A stretch of 64,000 bases of DNA from Sphingobacterium spiritivorum (GTDB taxonomy: Bacteria; Bacteroidota; Bacteroidia; Sphingobacteriales; Sphingobacteriaceae), in the NCBI RefSeq assembly GCF_016724845.1, contig NZ_CP068082.1, positions 3,224,001-3,288,000 of the forward strand, given 5' to 3'. Below, one piece after another: positions 15,825-25,123 of the stretch (its first letter is position 1; every line of letters starts with the position of its first letter). Position numbers and translations under genes: made by a program. The notes under the pieces were generated by a model that was not told the DNA's origin, searched no databases, and worked only from the letters and a program-made list of their open reading frames with translations.

Positions 15825-16385
15825 ATGATTAGATTATTAAAGATTTTAATGATAGTTGCAGTAGTCGGGCTCTTAGGCTGGCTTGTTGCTGACAAATTTA
15901 GTCCCAAGACCACGGTAGAAAGTAAACACCAGATATTGATAGAACGCATAGAGGCAATGGGTAAACTGGAATTGGTAAAATACCGTTTCAGCGATGTAGT
16001 AGAACATAAGAATGTATCCACGTTTTTGCCGGATGCCAGTGTGTTGTTGATTATTAAGGCTGATGCCGTCGGTTGTATCGATCTTACTAAACTAAAGGCA
16101 GAAGATATCACAGTCACAGGAGATTCGGTATCTATAAAACTTCCGCAACCGGAGATATGCTATATCAAGATCGACCACAAAGCTTCCCGTGTATACGATA
16201 CAAAGATGGCCTTTTTCAGAGAAGCCGATCTGGTAGACGAAGCGTACAAAAGTGCCGAGCAGGAAGTTGCTGCTGAAGTGCGTAAATCGGATATTCTGCA
16301 ACAGACACGTACAAATGCTGTCACGGTATTCAAACCACTGTTGACAGGTCTGGGATTTAGTAAAATGAGTTTATCATTTGAATAA
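15825..16385 (+). CDS. DUF4230 domain protein
   Basis: 186 aa. An N-terminal TM anchor (residues 4-24) is followed by a DUF4230 domain with ELVKYRFSDVVEHK near residue 45 and KLPQPEICYIKID near 105. The C-terminal helix region is charged, with AEQEVAAEVRKSDI. The family is widespread and uncharacterised; the protein is probably periplasmic and anchored at its N-terminus. It stands alone and ends in a shared terminator. Confidence 0.85.
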   Translation: MIRLLKILMIVAVVGLLGWLVADKFSPKTTVESKHQILIERIEAMGKLELVKYRFSDVVEHKNVSTFLPDASVLLIIKADAVGCIDLTKLKAEDITVTGDSVSIKLPQPEICYIKIDHKASRVYDTKMAFFREADLVDEAYKSAEQEVAAEVRKSDILQQTRTNAVTVFKPLLTGLGFSKMSLSFE

Positions 16386-16389
16386 TATG

Positions 16390-16423
16390 CTATTCCTGCT
16401 CATTACAGAATGAGCAGGAATAG
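16390..16423. terminator. Bidirectional terminator
   Basis: CTATTCCTGCTCATT and AATGAGCAGGAATAG form a 15-bp perfect stem with loop ACAG. It lies between the convergent DUF4230 and alcohol dehydrogenase genes. Confidence 0.85.
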
Positions 16424-16456
16424 TAACTTTTTCAGCCTTAGCATTCAGAACTGTTC

Positions 16457-17473
16457 TTAGTCAAATACAATCAGAGCTTTAATGACATCTGCATCTTTGT
16501 CAGATAAAGTTCTGAATTTATCTTTGACCTCATTGAAAGCGACGCGGTGCGTAATAAAGTCCAACGGCTTAATCTGCCCATTACGAATACAGCTTATAAC
16601 AAAATCAAAATCCAACGGAAGAGCATTTCGGCTACTCATCAGTACCGCTTCTCTTTTGTGAAACTCGGGGTGAACAACTTCTATCGTACCCTTTTGTAGT
16701 CCTATCATTATAAATTTTCCGCCATGAGCCAGGTATTCAAAGCCATTATTGATCGCATTCAGATTACCGGTACAATCTATAATTACGGTTGCCATATCAC
16801 CATTTGTAATAGTTTTTATCTGCTCTGATGCATCCACCTTTAGTGGGTTGATAGTATGCTCTACGTCCAGTTTTTCCCTGCAAAAGTTTAGTCGGTTGTT
16901 ATTTACATCCAGTACCATTACATTTCCTCCAGCAATTTTGGCAAAAGCAATAGTCCCCAATCCGATAGGACCCGCTCCTAAAATCAAAACATTATCTCCC
17001 GGTTCAATGTGTGCCAGACGTACACCGTGTGCACCTATAGCAAGAGGTTCTACTGTCGCCAGTTCCTCTGCTGTCAATCCTTTTCCTGTGAGCAAAGAAG
17101 AAGTAGGAACTACAATATATTCCTGCATAGCACCATCAATATGGACTCCGAAAACCTTGATGTTCACACAGCAGTTTGTCTTTCCTCTGCGGCAGGCTAT
17201 ACATTTACCGCAATAGAAATATGGACTTATTGTCACCAGATCGCCTGTTTTAAAGTCTTTGTTTTCCTGTGTCTCTACTACTTCTGCAGCAATTTCGTGT
17301 CCTAATATTCTCGGATAACTGAAAAATGGCTGTGTTCCTTCAAAAGCATGGTAATCCGTTCCGCATATTCCCAGTCTTTTCATCCGAAGCAGGGTATAGT
17401 CAGCAGGCAAAGCCGGAATAGATTCTTCTGTATATACAAACTCTCCGGGAGTCAGACAGACAAGTTTTTTCAT
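16457..17473 (-). CDS. Zinc-dependent alcohol/polyol dehydrogenase (MDR family)
   Basis: 338 aa. Catalytic zinc ligands are visible as C37 (GICGTD), H59-E60 (GHE) and E142. The structural zinc site is C88-x2-C91-x2-C94-x7-C102. The Rossmann fold has GAGPIG (166-171) and D189, which favours NAD over NADP. It is closest by eye to the sorbitol/L-threonine/RspB-type branch; a sugar alcohol or sugar acid is a likely substrate. Monocistronic, and divergent from a small lipoprotein gene. Confidence 0.88.
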   Translation of the reverse strand: MKKLVCLTPGEFVYTEESIPALPADYTLLRMKRLGICGTDYHAFEGTQPFFSYPRILGHEIAAEVVETQENKDFKTGDLVTISPYFYCGKCIACRRGKTNCCVNIKVFGVHIDGAMQEYIVVPTSSLLTGKGLTAEELATVEPLAIGAHGVRLAHIEPGDNVLILGAGPIGLGTIAFAKIAGGNVMVLDVNNNRLNFCREKLDVEHTINPLKVDASEQIKTITNGDMATVIIDCTGNLNAINNGFEYLAHGGKFIMIGLQKGTIEVVHPEFHKREAVLMSSRNALPLDFDFVISCIRNGQIKPLDFITHRVAFNEVKDKFRTLSDKDADVIKALIVFD

Positions 17474-17658
17474 TATAAAAGTTGGTTTATATATTGAGTT
17501 TGATTTTCAAGTGATTGAATCAGAAAATCCTGTTAAAACGATACTTTCAAATATCAGGATTTTTTTCGAAGCTAATGGATCAGGAATGATCTTTGTAAGA
17601 TTATTCCTAAATAAAAACCTGGTTTCAAATGGCATTATATATCTTTCCGCGCGAAAAC

Positions 17659-18174
17659 ATGAAAACATTTCTGATAATGACAGTGATGCTGTCCTTATGG
17701 AGTTGTGGAAATCCCGATAAAAATAACTCATCTGCTAATGACCTCAACACAGATCAAGAGACGGACAGCATTCAGAATAGCAGACCGGCGCATACTACAG
17801 TAAAAGAAAAACGGGTAAGAGAAGTGTATCCCGAGCCAATAGATGAAGAATCCATGCAAAGAGCAGAGATATCCAAGACAGACAGTACGATCCATGTCTA
17901 CAACAATATAAGAGCAGATTACCGTGTTTTTGGATACAGTAAACCGGATACAACTTCCCAAAAGATGTTTCTGATATCTGTATTTACCAACGATGTAAAA
18001 GATAACCCCAACAAGTGTTTGTATGGATCGTATTATGATTCTGCAAGTATGTCGGATATCAGCATTAAATATCTGGCTGATGCGGGAGCATTTGTAAAAG
18101 CAAACCTCTACCGGGATGATATCTTACTTGCTCCGGTATATCTGGAAAGGAAGTGGGTAGAATTTGAAGAATAG
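17659..18174 (+). CDS. Hypothetical lipoprotein
   Basis: An upstream in-frame ATG at 17629 exists, but ATG 17659 gives a clean lipoprotein signal (KTFLIMTVMLSLWSC), so I use it (171 aa). After Cys there is an Asn/Ser/Asp-rich linker of about 50 residues, then a small globular domain (residues 75-170) with no recognised family. Probably a surface or outer-membrane lipoprotein. Confidence 0.7.
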   Translation: MKTFLIMTVMLSLWSCGNPDKNNSSANDLNTDQETDSIQNSRPAHTTVKEKRVREVYPEPIDEESMQRAEISKTDSTIHVYNNIRADYRVFGYSKPDTTSQKMFLISVFTNDVKDNPNKCLYGSYYDSASMSDISIKYLADAGAFVKANLYRDDILLAPVYLERKWVEFEE

Positions 18175-18181
18175 CAGCCTG

Positions 18182-18211
18182 TTCATTTTATGCCATTCCG
18201 TCTAAAATGAA
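18182..18211. terminator. Weak inverted repeat between convergent genes
   Basis: TTCATTTTA and TAAAATGAA make a 9-bp stem with a 12-nt loop, overlapping the stop of the TolC gene. There is no strong T-run, so termination is tentative. Confidence 0.4.
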
Positions 18212-19503
18212 TTGCCCGAAAGTTCCTTTAATCTGATCTCCGATAATTTTGCCTGATACTGAGCGGTGTAGCTTCTGGCCATCGCATTGATATAATTCAA
18301 TTGCGCAGTTCGCACTTCCAGAGTTGTAATGGTCCCTATTTTAAATTTCTCCAGCGTAATATCCATATTCTCTTTAGCGAGTTCTTCATTTTTCTTCTCC
18401 AGATCAACCAGGCCGATATTAGTTATATAAGTCTGGAAAAGAGTAGTGACCTGTGCATTGATCGTCTGTTTCTGTTGTCCGATCTGCAGTTCTGAATTCT
18501 CAATTTCGATCTTCGCAATTTTCTCATTTCTGTTTTGGATAAAACCATTGAAAATATTCACAGAAGCCGTTACACCATAGTTGAATCCCTTGCCTTTGTT
18601 TTCCGTGGCGAATCCCAGAGACGAGTGCGATTCATTGAAATTATAACCGCTGTTGAGCGCAATGACAGGATAGCGTTCGCCTTTTATCTGTTTAAGGTTA
18701 TATTCTGATATGCGTTTATTAATGAGTGCCAGCTGGATTTGCGGGTTCTGATTTTCAGCGGTCTGCAACAGTTCACCCAGTTTAAGCTGATCATTGATCG
18801 CAATGCTGTCCATCACCCTAAAAGGAGTATTCAGATCACGGGTCATCAGCTGATTGAGATAAGTCTTGGTGTTAGCATACAATTCCTTTTGCTGCAATAA
18901 GGCTGTTTTATCCGTATTGAGATCCACCTGAGCATTCAATACTTCCAGTTTTGCAGCTTTTCCGATCTCAAATCTGTTTTTTGCCATAGTCAGACGATAT
19001 TCTGACAGATCTATAGCCGTATCCAGCGCTTTTAACATTTTCTGTTGCTGCACCAGATCGTAATACGTCGCAATGACTTCACTTACCTGCGTTAGTATTT
19101 CATATTTCACTTCCGTCTCACCCTGTTTCTGAATCTCACGCAGCTGGTCATATCTGGCAAACATCCTGAATCCGTCAAAAACAGTCCAGTTCAAGGTTAC
19201 ACCGTAGTTCATATTATCATTTTTGGCATTATTCAGTTCCTGCACCTGTCCGTCAGCCCTTACCTGTCTGGAATTCTGAATAGAATTGGTTCGGGTGAAA
19301 TTGCCTGTCACCCGTGGCAGGATCCCGGCATTTCCCAAGCTGAAATTTTGCTGATCAATACGTGTATTGTTTTTTGCTATTTTGATATCAAAGTTGTTTT
19401 CCAGCGTAATTGTCAGCGCATCTTCCATCGTCAGCAGCTCCTGTGCGTAGGTGCTGAAGCTGATGCTACAAAGCAAAGTAAGCAGTGTCAATGTATGTCT
19501 CAT
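18202..19503 (-). CDS. TolC family outer membrane channel of the RND efflux operon
   Basis: 433 aa with a signal peptide (cleaved near TYAQ) and two OEP (TolC) repeats of long helices and beta strands, length typical. It is the third gene of a minus-strand operon with the RND pump (9-nt gap) and the adaptor. It should form the outer-membrane exit duct of the tripartite pump. Confidence 0.9.
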   Translation of the reverse strand: MRHTLTLLTLLCSISFSTYAQELLTMEDALTITLENNFDIKIAKNNTRIDQQNFSLGNAGILPRVTGNFTRTNSIQNSRQVRADGQVQELNNAKNDNMNYGVTLNWTVFDGFRMFARYDQLREIQKQGETEVKYEILTQVSEVIATYYDLVQQQKMLKALDTAIDLSEYRLTMAKNRFEIGKAAKLEVLNAQVDLNTDKTALLQQKELYANTKTYLNQLMTRDLNTPFRVMDSIAINDQLKLGELLQTAENQNPQIQLALINKRISEYNLKQIKGERYPVIALNSGYNFNESHSSLGFATENKGKGFNYGVTASVNIFNGFIQNRNEKIAKIEIENSELQIGQQKQTINAQVTTLFQTYITNIGLVDLEKKNEELAKENMDITLEKFKIGTITTLEVRTAQLNYINAMARSYTAQYQAKLSEIRLKELSGNSF

Positions 19504-19512
19504 CGTCTATTT

Positions 19513-22500
19513 TTAAACTTCAATATTATCAAATTCAGGTCTGTGTTTTTTTGCTCTGGACCACATGTAATAAATAGCAGGAATCACAAACAGTGTCAGT
19601 ATGAGGGAGAATATAGTACCGCCTACGATAACGACACCCATCCCGATTCTACTGGTAGCGGCAGCACCCAGAGACAGCGCAATCGGCAAAGCACCCAGAG
19701 CGATAGCCAGACTGGTCATCAGGATGGGACGAAGTCTGGATTCGGCAGAGTGCATAATCGCTTCAAATTTTGGCATCCCTTCTTCCCTCAGCTGATTGGC
19801 AAATTCTACAATCAGAATACCATTCTTTGTGACCAGTCCTATAAGCATAATCGTTCCGATCTGACTGAAGATATTCCATGTCTGTCCGAACAACCAGAGA
19901 CTGATCAATGCACCTGCTACGGCCATAGGCACGGTCAGGATAATAATAAACGGATCCAGAAAACTTTCAAACTGAGCCGCCAGAATAAGGTAAATCAATA
20001 GCAGAGCCAGACCAAATGCAAACATCGTATTCGAACTACTCTCCACGAAATCGCGGGATTCACCGCTCAGATCTGTCGTGAAGGTTTCATCCAGTACTTT
20101 AGCTTTTGCCCGATCCATCGCAGCAATACCGTCATTCATACTCATACCCGGAGCCAATCCTGCAGATACTGTAGCAGACATATACCGGTTATTGTGGTAC
20201 AATTGGGGAGGACTGCTTTCTTCTTTTAGCTGTACCAGATTATCCAGTTGTACAAGTTGCCCCAGATTATTCTTAACAAAGATTGCACTCAGATCCAGAG
20301 GCGTTGCTCTTTTGTCATCTTCAATCTGACCTATCACCTGATACTGCTTGCCATCCTTCATAAAATAACCAAACCGCTGGCCACTCAGGGACATTTGCAG
20401 CGTTTGTGAAATATCCAATACCGAAATTCCCATCGTCTGGGCTTTGGCCCGGTCAATAGATACATGAAGCTCCGGTTTATTAAATTTGAGATTGATATCT
20501 GTAGTGGAGAAGGTGGGATCATTATTGATTTCTTCCATAAATACCGGAATCTTTTCCCGCAACTTATCAAAATTCTGAGCTTGTATAATATACTGAACCG
20601 GCAGACCTCCGCGGCGATTGACAGATATGGTCGGGCGTTGCGAAACATTGGTTCGTACACCGTCGTATTGCTTGGTCCATTTCGTCAATTCCGAAGCTAC
20701 CTGATCCTGTGAACGGGAGCGATCTCCGGGATCTACAAGTGTCATCCTTACCCGGCCGTTATTGACAGACCCTGTTCCAAAAGTAGGAGAGGTCATCACA
20801 AGACTGATTTTGTTTTCAGGAACAGAGTCCGCAATCAACTTATCAAATTCCTGCATATACCTGTCCATATATTCAAAAGTCGCTCCTTCGGGGCCTGTTA
20901 CGTTGATATTCACATTGCTGCGGTCATCATATGGAGCTGTTTCTTTCTTGATGGATCCGAAGATGATACCGATCACTACAAAACAAAGAATCAGAATCGG
21001 AAAACTGATCCATTTTATTTTCATAAAATGCTCAAGTATCTTCGCATATCCGCTATTCATTTTTTCAAAAAACGGTTCTGTCCAGATATAGAATTTAGAT
21101 TTTTCGTGACCAGTTCCTTTGATGAGATAGGCATTCAGCATAGGGGTCAATGTCAGCGATACGAAGGCCGATACCAGCACCGCAGAAGCTATGACGACCC
21201 CAAATTCCCTGAAGAGCCGGCCTACAAATCCCTGCAGAAAGATTACGGGAAGAAATACAGCTGCTAACGTCACCGATATCGAAATAACAGCAAAGAAGAT
21301 TTCTTTTGATCCCTTCAATGCAGCCTCAATAGGAGACATACCGGCCTCTACTTTCTTAAATATATTTTCGGTGACGACAATACCGTCATCCACGACCAGA
21401 CCAGTGGCAAGGACAATCGCCAGAAGTGTCAGTACATTGATGGAAAAGCCGAAGATATACATGATAAAGAAAGTCGCAATCAGCGATACCGGAATATCAA
21501 GTAAAGGTCGGAGTGCGATTCCCCAGTCTCTGAAGAAAAAGTAAATGATCAACGTTACCAAAGCAATAGAAATCAGTAAAGTCTCCGCCACTTCGATAAC
21601 AGACTGTTTGATAAATGTGGTATTATCAGCGGCAACATTGAGGGTAATATCTTCAGGGATATCCTCTTTCAGCTGGTCGAGTAATTTGTAAAAATCATTG
21701 GCAATGTCGATGTAGTTGGTACCCGGTTGAGGAATAATCGCTACCCCTACCAGTTGCTTCCCATTACTTACCATTTTTGTTTCCAGATTTTCAGCCTGTA
21801 ATTTAGCATAGCCCACATCACTGAACTTTACAATCCTGTCACTATCTGACTTAATGATAATATCTTCAAATTCTTTTTCAGTCGATAGGTTGCCGACAGT
21901 TTTGACGGTAAGTTCGGTATTGGCACCCACGATTTTTCCGGACGGCAGTTCGACATTCTGTGCACTTAGAGCTGCCCTTACATCATCTACTGTTACGCTG
22001 TAAGCTGCCAGTTTAGCCGGATCAAACCATAGCCTCATCGCATAACGCTGCTGTCCCCATATCTGTACACTACTTACTCCGGGTATTGTTTGCAGACGCT
22101 CACCGATTACATTCTCAGCATAATCACTGAGTTCCAATTTGTCCCGGGTATCACTTTGCATGGTCAGCGTAATGATAGGTTCAGAATCCGCATCGGCCTT
22201 GGAAACTACAGGAGGAGCGTCTATATCCTGTGGAAGACTTCGCAGCGCCTGAGACACTTTATCCCGTGTATCGTTCGCTGCTTCCTCCAGGTTCTTTTCC
22301 AATTCAAATTCTACAGTAATATTACTTGAACCCTGGCTACTGGAAGATGTAATGTTACGAATACCATCGATAGAGTTGATGGATTTTTCTAAAGGTTCGG
22401 TGATCTGAGATTCGATAATATCGGGATTGGCCCCGGCATAATTTGTACGGACAGATACGATAGCGGGATCGATAGAGGGATATTCCCGTACACCCAGAAA

Positions 22501-22590
22501 ACTATACCCGATATAGCCAAACAGGATGATCGTCACGTTAACTACGATTGTCAGTACCGGTCTTTTAATAAATATCGCGGAAAGATTCAT
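19513..22590 (-). CDS. RND efflux transporter permease (AcrB/MexF-like)
   Basis: 1025 aa, full length for the HAE1 family. TM1 is followed by the porter domain, then the TM bundle with the proton-relay pair in TM4 (GLVVDDGIVVTENIF), a second porter domain, and a second TM bundle ending in AIYYMWSRAKK. A proton-driven pump exporting hydrophobic compounds or antibiotics is expected. The adaptor gene is 5 nt upstream and the TolC gene 9 nt downstream. No local regulator (TetR or AraC) is beside it; the 331-nt gap upstream should hold the control region. Confidence 0.95.
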   Translation of the reverse strand: MNLSAIFIKRPVLTIVVNVTIILFGYIGYSFLGVREYPSIDPAIVSVRTNYAGANPDIIESQITEPLEKSINSIDGIRNITSSSSQGSSNITVEFELEKNLEEAANDTRDKVSQALRSLPQDIDAPPVVSKADADSEPIITLTMQSDTRDKLELSDYAENVIGERLQTIPGVSSVQIWGQQRYAMRLWFDPAKLAAYSVTVDDVRAALSAQNVELPSGKIVGANTELTVKTVGNLSTEKEFEDIIIKSDSDRIVKFSDVGYAKLQAENLETKMVSNGKQLVGVAIIPQPGTNYIDIANDFYKLLDQLKEDIPEDITLNVAADNTTFIKQSVIEVAETLLISIALVTLIIYFFFRDWGIALRPLLDIPVSLIATFFIMYIFGFSINVLTLLAIVLATGLVVDDGIVVTENIFKKVEAGMSPIEAALKGSKEIFFAVISISVTLAAVFLPVIFLQGFVGRLFREFGVVIASAVLVSAFVSLTLTPMLNAYLIKGTGHEKSKFYIWTEPFFEKMNSGYAKILEHFMKIKWISFPILILCFVVIGIIFGSIKKETAPYDDRSNVNINVTGPEGATFEYMDRYMQEFDKLIADSVPENKISLVMTSPTFGTGSVNNGRVRMTLVDPGDRSRSQDQVASELTKWTKQYDGVRTNVSQRPTISVNRRGGLPVQYIIQAQNFDKLREKIPVFMEEINNDPTFSTTDINLKFNKPELHVSIDRAKAQTMGISVLDISQTLQMSLSGQRFGYFMKDGKQYQVIGQIEDDKRATPLDLSAIFVKNNLGQLVQLDNLVQLKEESSPPQLYHNNRYMSATVSAGLAPGMSMNDGIAAMDRAKAKVLDETFTTDLSGESRDFVESSSNTMFAFGLALLLIYLILAAQFESFLDPFIIILTVPMAVAGALISLWLFGQTWNIFSQIGTIMLIGLVTKNGILIVEFANQLREEGMPKFEAIMHSAESRLRPILMTSLAIALGALPIALSLGAAATSRIGMGVVIVGGTIFSLILTLFVIPAIYYMWSRAKKHRPEFDNIEV

Positions 22591-22595
22591 CTGTT

Positions 22596-23660
22596 CTATT
22601 TCTTTAATGTGACTTTCACTTCTGCACCATCCTTCAAGGTCAATACACCTGTGGTGAGTACAGTATCTCCGGCTTTAAGTCCGGATAATACAACGATATC
22701 CTTATCCGTCCGGCTACCTGTCTGTACTTCCACCTGTTTTGCTTTTCCATTTTCCATGATAAATACTTTCTTACCATCCTGTACCGGTACAATCGCCTGT
22801 GAAGGGATCGAGATAGCCGTCACGCTGTCATTGAGCGGCAACAGCACATTCGCATAAGACCCAACTATCAGTTTACTTTCCGGATTCTGCGCCATAGCAC
22901 GCACGGTCATTGTCCTGGTGTTCAGTGCCACTTCAGGCTCTATAGCATAGATATTACCCTGAAATGTACGCGCATTATTAGATACTGTAAATTCTATTTT
23001 GGAATTTGTCTTGAGTTGACTGGCATATTTTTCAGGTACCGAGAAGGTGATCTTTACCCGATTATCTTTTACCAGATTCGTGATCAGTGTCGTCGGCGAA
23101 ATAATAGTTCCGGGAGAGATATTACGCAAACCAATAGTACCGCTGAACGGTGCCCGTATTGTTGTTTTGGAAATCTGAGCCTGGATCAGTTGAATCTGAG
23201 CGAGAGAAGTTTTATAGGCCGCGCTCGCGATATCATATTCCTCCTGACTGATAGCACCTTTTGCCAAAAGTAATTTTGCTCTTCTTTCATTTTCAGCAGT
23301 TAACTGATTGTTTGTCTGCGTCTGTTTGAGTTGTGCCTGCAGTTCAATATCATCAATTTTAACTAAAACCTGTCCCTGAGCTATACGTTGCCCTTCATTG
23401 AAAAAGATTTTATCTACCCGGCCACTGACTTCACTTCTGACTTCCAGTTTTTCATCGGCATCGATTGTTCCCGATAAGGATAATACATTGTCAAATTCGG
23501 TAGGACTGACGATTAGGCCCTCCGCAGTAAGAAGTGTGGATTTAGGCTTATTTCCGTTTGCAGAATTGGCATTGGTCTTATCTTTTCTGAAAAACAATGC
23601 ATATGCGATCAAGCAGATACCCACAATCAGTATAAGGTAGATGAGCGTCTTTTTTTTCAT
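22596..23660 (-). CDS. RND periplasmic adaptor (membrane fusion protein)
   Basis: 354 aa. An N-terminal membrane anchor (residues 6-24) is followed by half of a lipoyl domain (SGRVDKIFFNEGQRI), an alpha-hairpin (about 110-160), the other lipoyl half (TTIRAPFSGTIGLRNISPGTII) and a beta-barrel, as in MexE/AcrA. It is first in the efflux operon and links the inner-membrane RND pump to TolC. Confidence 0.93.
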   Translation of the reverse strand: MKKKTLIYLILIVGICLIAYALFFRKDKTNANSANGNKPKSTLLTAEGLIVSPTEFDNVLSLSGTIDADEKLEVRSEVSGRVDKIFFNEGQRIAQGQVLVKIDDIELQAQLKQTQTNNQLTAENERRAKLLLAKGAISQEEYDIASAAYKTSLAQIQLIQAQISKTTIRAPFSGTIGLRNISPGTIISPTTLITNLVKDNRVKITFSVPEKYASQLKTNSKIEFTVSNNARTFQGNIYAIEPEVALNTRTMTVRAMAQNPESKLIVGSYANVLLPLNDSVTAISIPSQAIVPVQDGKKVFIMENGKAKQVEVQTGSRTDKDIVVLSGLKAGDTVLTTGVLTLKDGAEVKVTLKK

Positions 23661-23991
23661 ATTGACTTTAGATCAGTGTTATGTGAGTGAATTGATTATA
23701 GGGGTTTGAGGTAATCTTTACTTAAAAAATGTTAAATCATTATGTGTTCCGGTAGTCTTCAATATTCTGATTCCAAATCAAATATATCGATAAGAATCTG
23801 TAAATTTTTATTGTCAAAAGCATGTTACAACGTTTTTTATAGTGATATGTATGGTTTGATACCTGCTTTTTAACGGCCCTGTCAATACGATTAAATTGTC
23901 ATAGAATTTCTAAACTCCATAAAACTTAGGCATTTCTTTTGTTATAATCCCTATATTAGATATTTATTGAAATACCTTAAATCTATCGATA
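23661..23991. other. Divergent intergenic region, 331 nt
   Basis: It separates the efflux operon (minus) from the OmpA lipoprotein gene (plus). TTTG at 23938 with TATTTATTG at 23961 is a weak promoter guess for the latter. No hairpin, small ORF or repeat is convincing. Confidence 0.4.
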
Positions 23992-24897
23992 ATGATGAAA
24001 CAATCGGTTTTACCCATATCAATACTGCTGTCAGGTTTGTTTTTAACAAGTTGTGTGAGCAGTGGAAAGTTCAAAAGCCTACAGACAGATTACGATAAGC
24101 TGCAAACAGAGCATCGCGATCTAGCACAGAAGTATCAGCAGGGCCAGCTTGACCTGACGGAAGGTCGTACACGTATCAAAAGTCTGGAGGAGCAGTTAGC
24201 ATACGAAAAGGCAAACAATGCTCAATTGAAAGAGGCATATGCTAATCTGCAGAAGACATTGGATAACAGTATTAATCAGAATTCGCAGGGAAATGTTAAT
24301 ATTTCCAAACTGGTGGATGAGATCAATGCTTCCAATAAGTATATACAGCATCTGGTGAATACAAAAAACAAAAGTGATTCACTTAATATGGTATTGACCA
24401 ATAATCTGACCCGTTCGCTGAGCAGAGAAGAAATGAAAGATGTCGATGTTCAGGTATTGAAAGGGGTAGTCTATATATCTTTATCAGATAATATGCTTTA
24501 CAAATCAGGAAGCTATGAAATTTCAGACAAGGCAGGCGAGACATTGAGTAAGATTGCGAAGATTATCCAGGATTACAAAGACTATGAAGTGTTGATCGAA
24601 GGTAATACGGATACGGATCCTATTTCTAAAACGAATATCCGCAACAATTGGGATCTGAGTACACTACGTGCTTCTTCAGTTGTACAGGCACTTCAAAATA
24701 CCTATGGAGTAGATCCTAAACGTCTGACTGCAGGCGGACGCGGACAGTATAATCCTATCGCAGATAACAGTACCGCTGCAGGTAAAATGAAAAACAGAAG
24801 AACACAGATCATTATCACACCTAAACTGGATCAGTTTATGGAGTTGATTGACAAGGCTCCGGAAACGGAAAACAGCAGTGTCACAGAAGGTCTGTAA
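23992..24897 (+). CDS. OmpA family lipoprotein
   Basis: 301 aa (M2 at 23995 is an equal start). The lipobox LTSC gives lipidation at Cys21. Residues 25-150 form a heptad-rich coiled coil. Residues 165-280 are an OmpA C-terminal domain with the peptidoglycan-binding pattern NTDTDP...NWDLSTLRASSVVQAL...GRGQYNPI...NRRTQIII, including the Asp and Arg that grip diaminopimelate. It should tether the outer membrane to the wall. Monocistronic, with its own terminator. Confidence 0.92.
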   Translation: MMKQSVLPISILLSGLFLTSCVSSGKFKSLQTDYDKLQTEHRDLAQKYQQGQLDLTEGRTRIKSLEEQLAYEKANNAQLKEAYANLQKTLDNSINQNSQGNVNISKLVDEINASNKYIQHLVNTKNKSDSLNMVLTNNLTRSLSREEMKDVDVQVLKGVVYISLSDNMLYKSGSYEISDKAGETLSKIAKIIQDYKDYEVLIEGNTDTDPISKTNIRNNWDLSTLRASSVVQALQNTYGVDPKRLTAGGRGQYNPIADNSTAAGKMKNRRTQIIITPKLDQFMELIDKAPETENSSVTEGL

Positions 24898-24916
24898 AAT
24901 AATAAAGTATGAAGGA

Positions 24917-24942
24917 GGCTCTGATTTATCAGGGCCTTTTTT
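24917..24942 (+). terminator. Rho-independent terminator after the OmpA lipoprotein
   Basis: GGCTCTGA (24917-24924) pairs with TCAGGGCC (24929-24936, one G-T), followed by six T. Confidence 0.88.
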
Positions 24943-25070
24943 GTGTCCTAAAAGTTGGTTGCAGTGCTAATTTATTCAATAACGTATATTTTGCACAAAG
25001 TAATGCTAAAAAAAATAAATTTTTTTACGTTGATTATGAGTGTGTTAGATATGTGTTAAAAGTACAATCG

Positions 25071-25103
25071 TTTGCATTTTAGCGTAATAAAGTTCTAATT
25101 TTA
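25071..25103 (+). promoter_or_regulatory. Promoter of pckA
   Basis: TTTG (-33) and TAATTTTA (-7, one mismatch to TAnnTTTG) are 21 nt apart, giving a leader of about 15 nt before ATG 25124. Confidence 0.6.
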
Positions 25104-25123
25104 CGCTCAAATTTAAAACTTTT

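Noticed and set aside
19348..20001. 217-codon plus-strand ORF
   Set aside because: Overlaps the TolC and RND genes on the other strand and has shadow-like composition (His, Gln, Cys, Ser).
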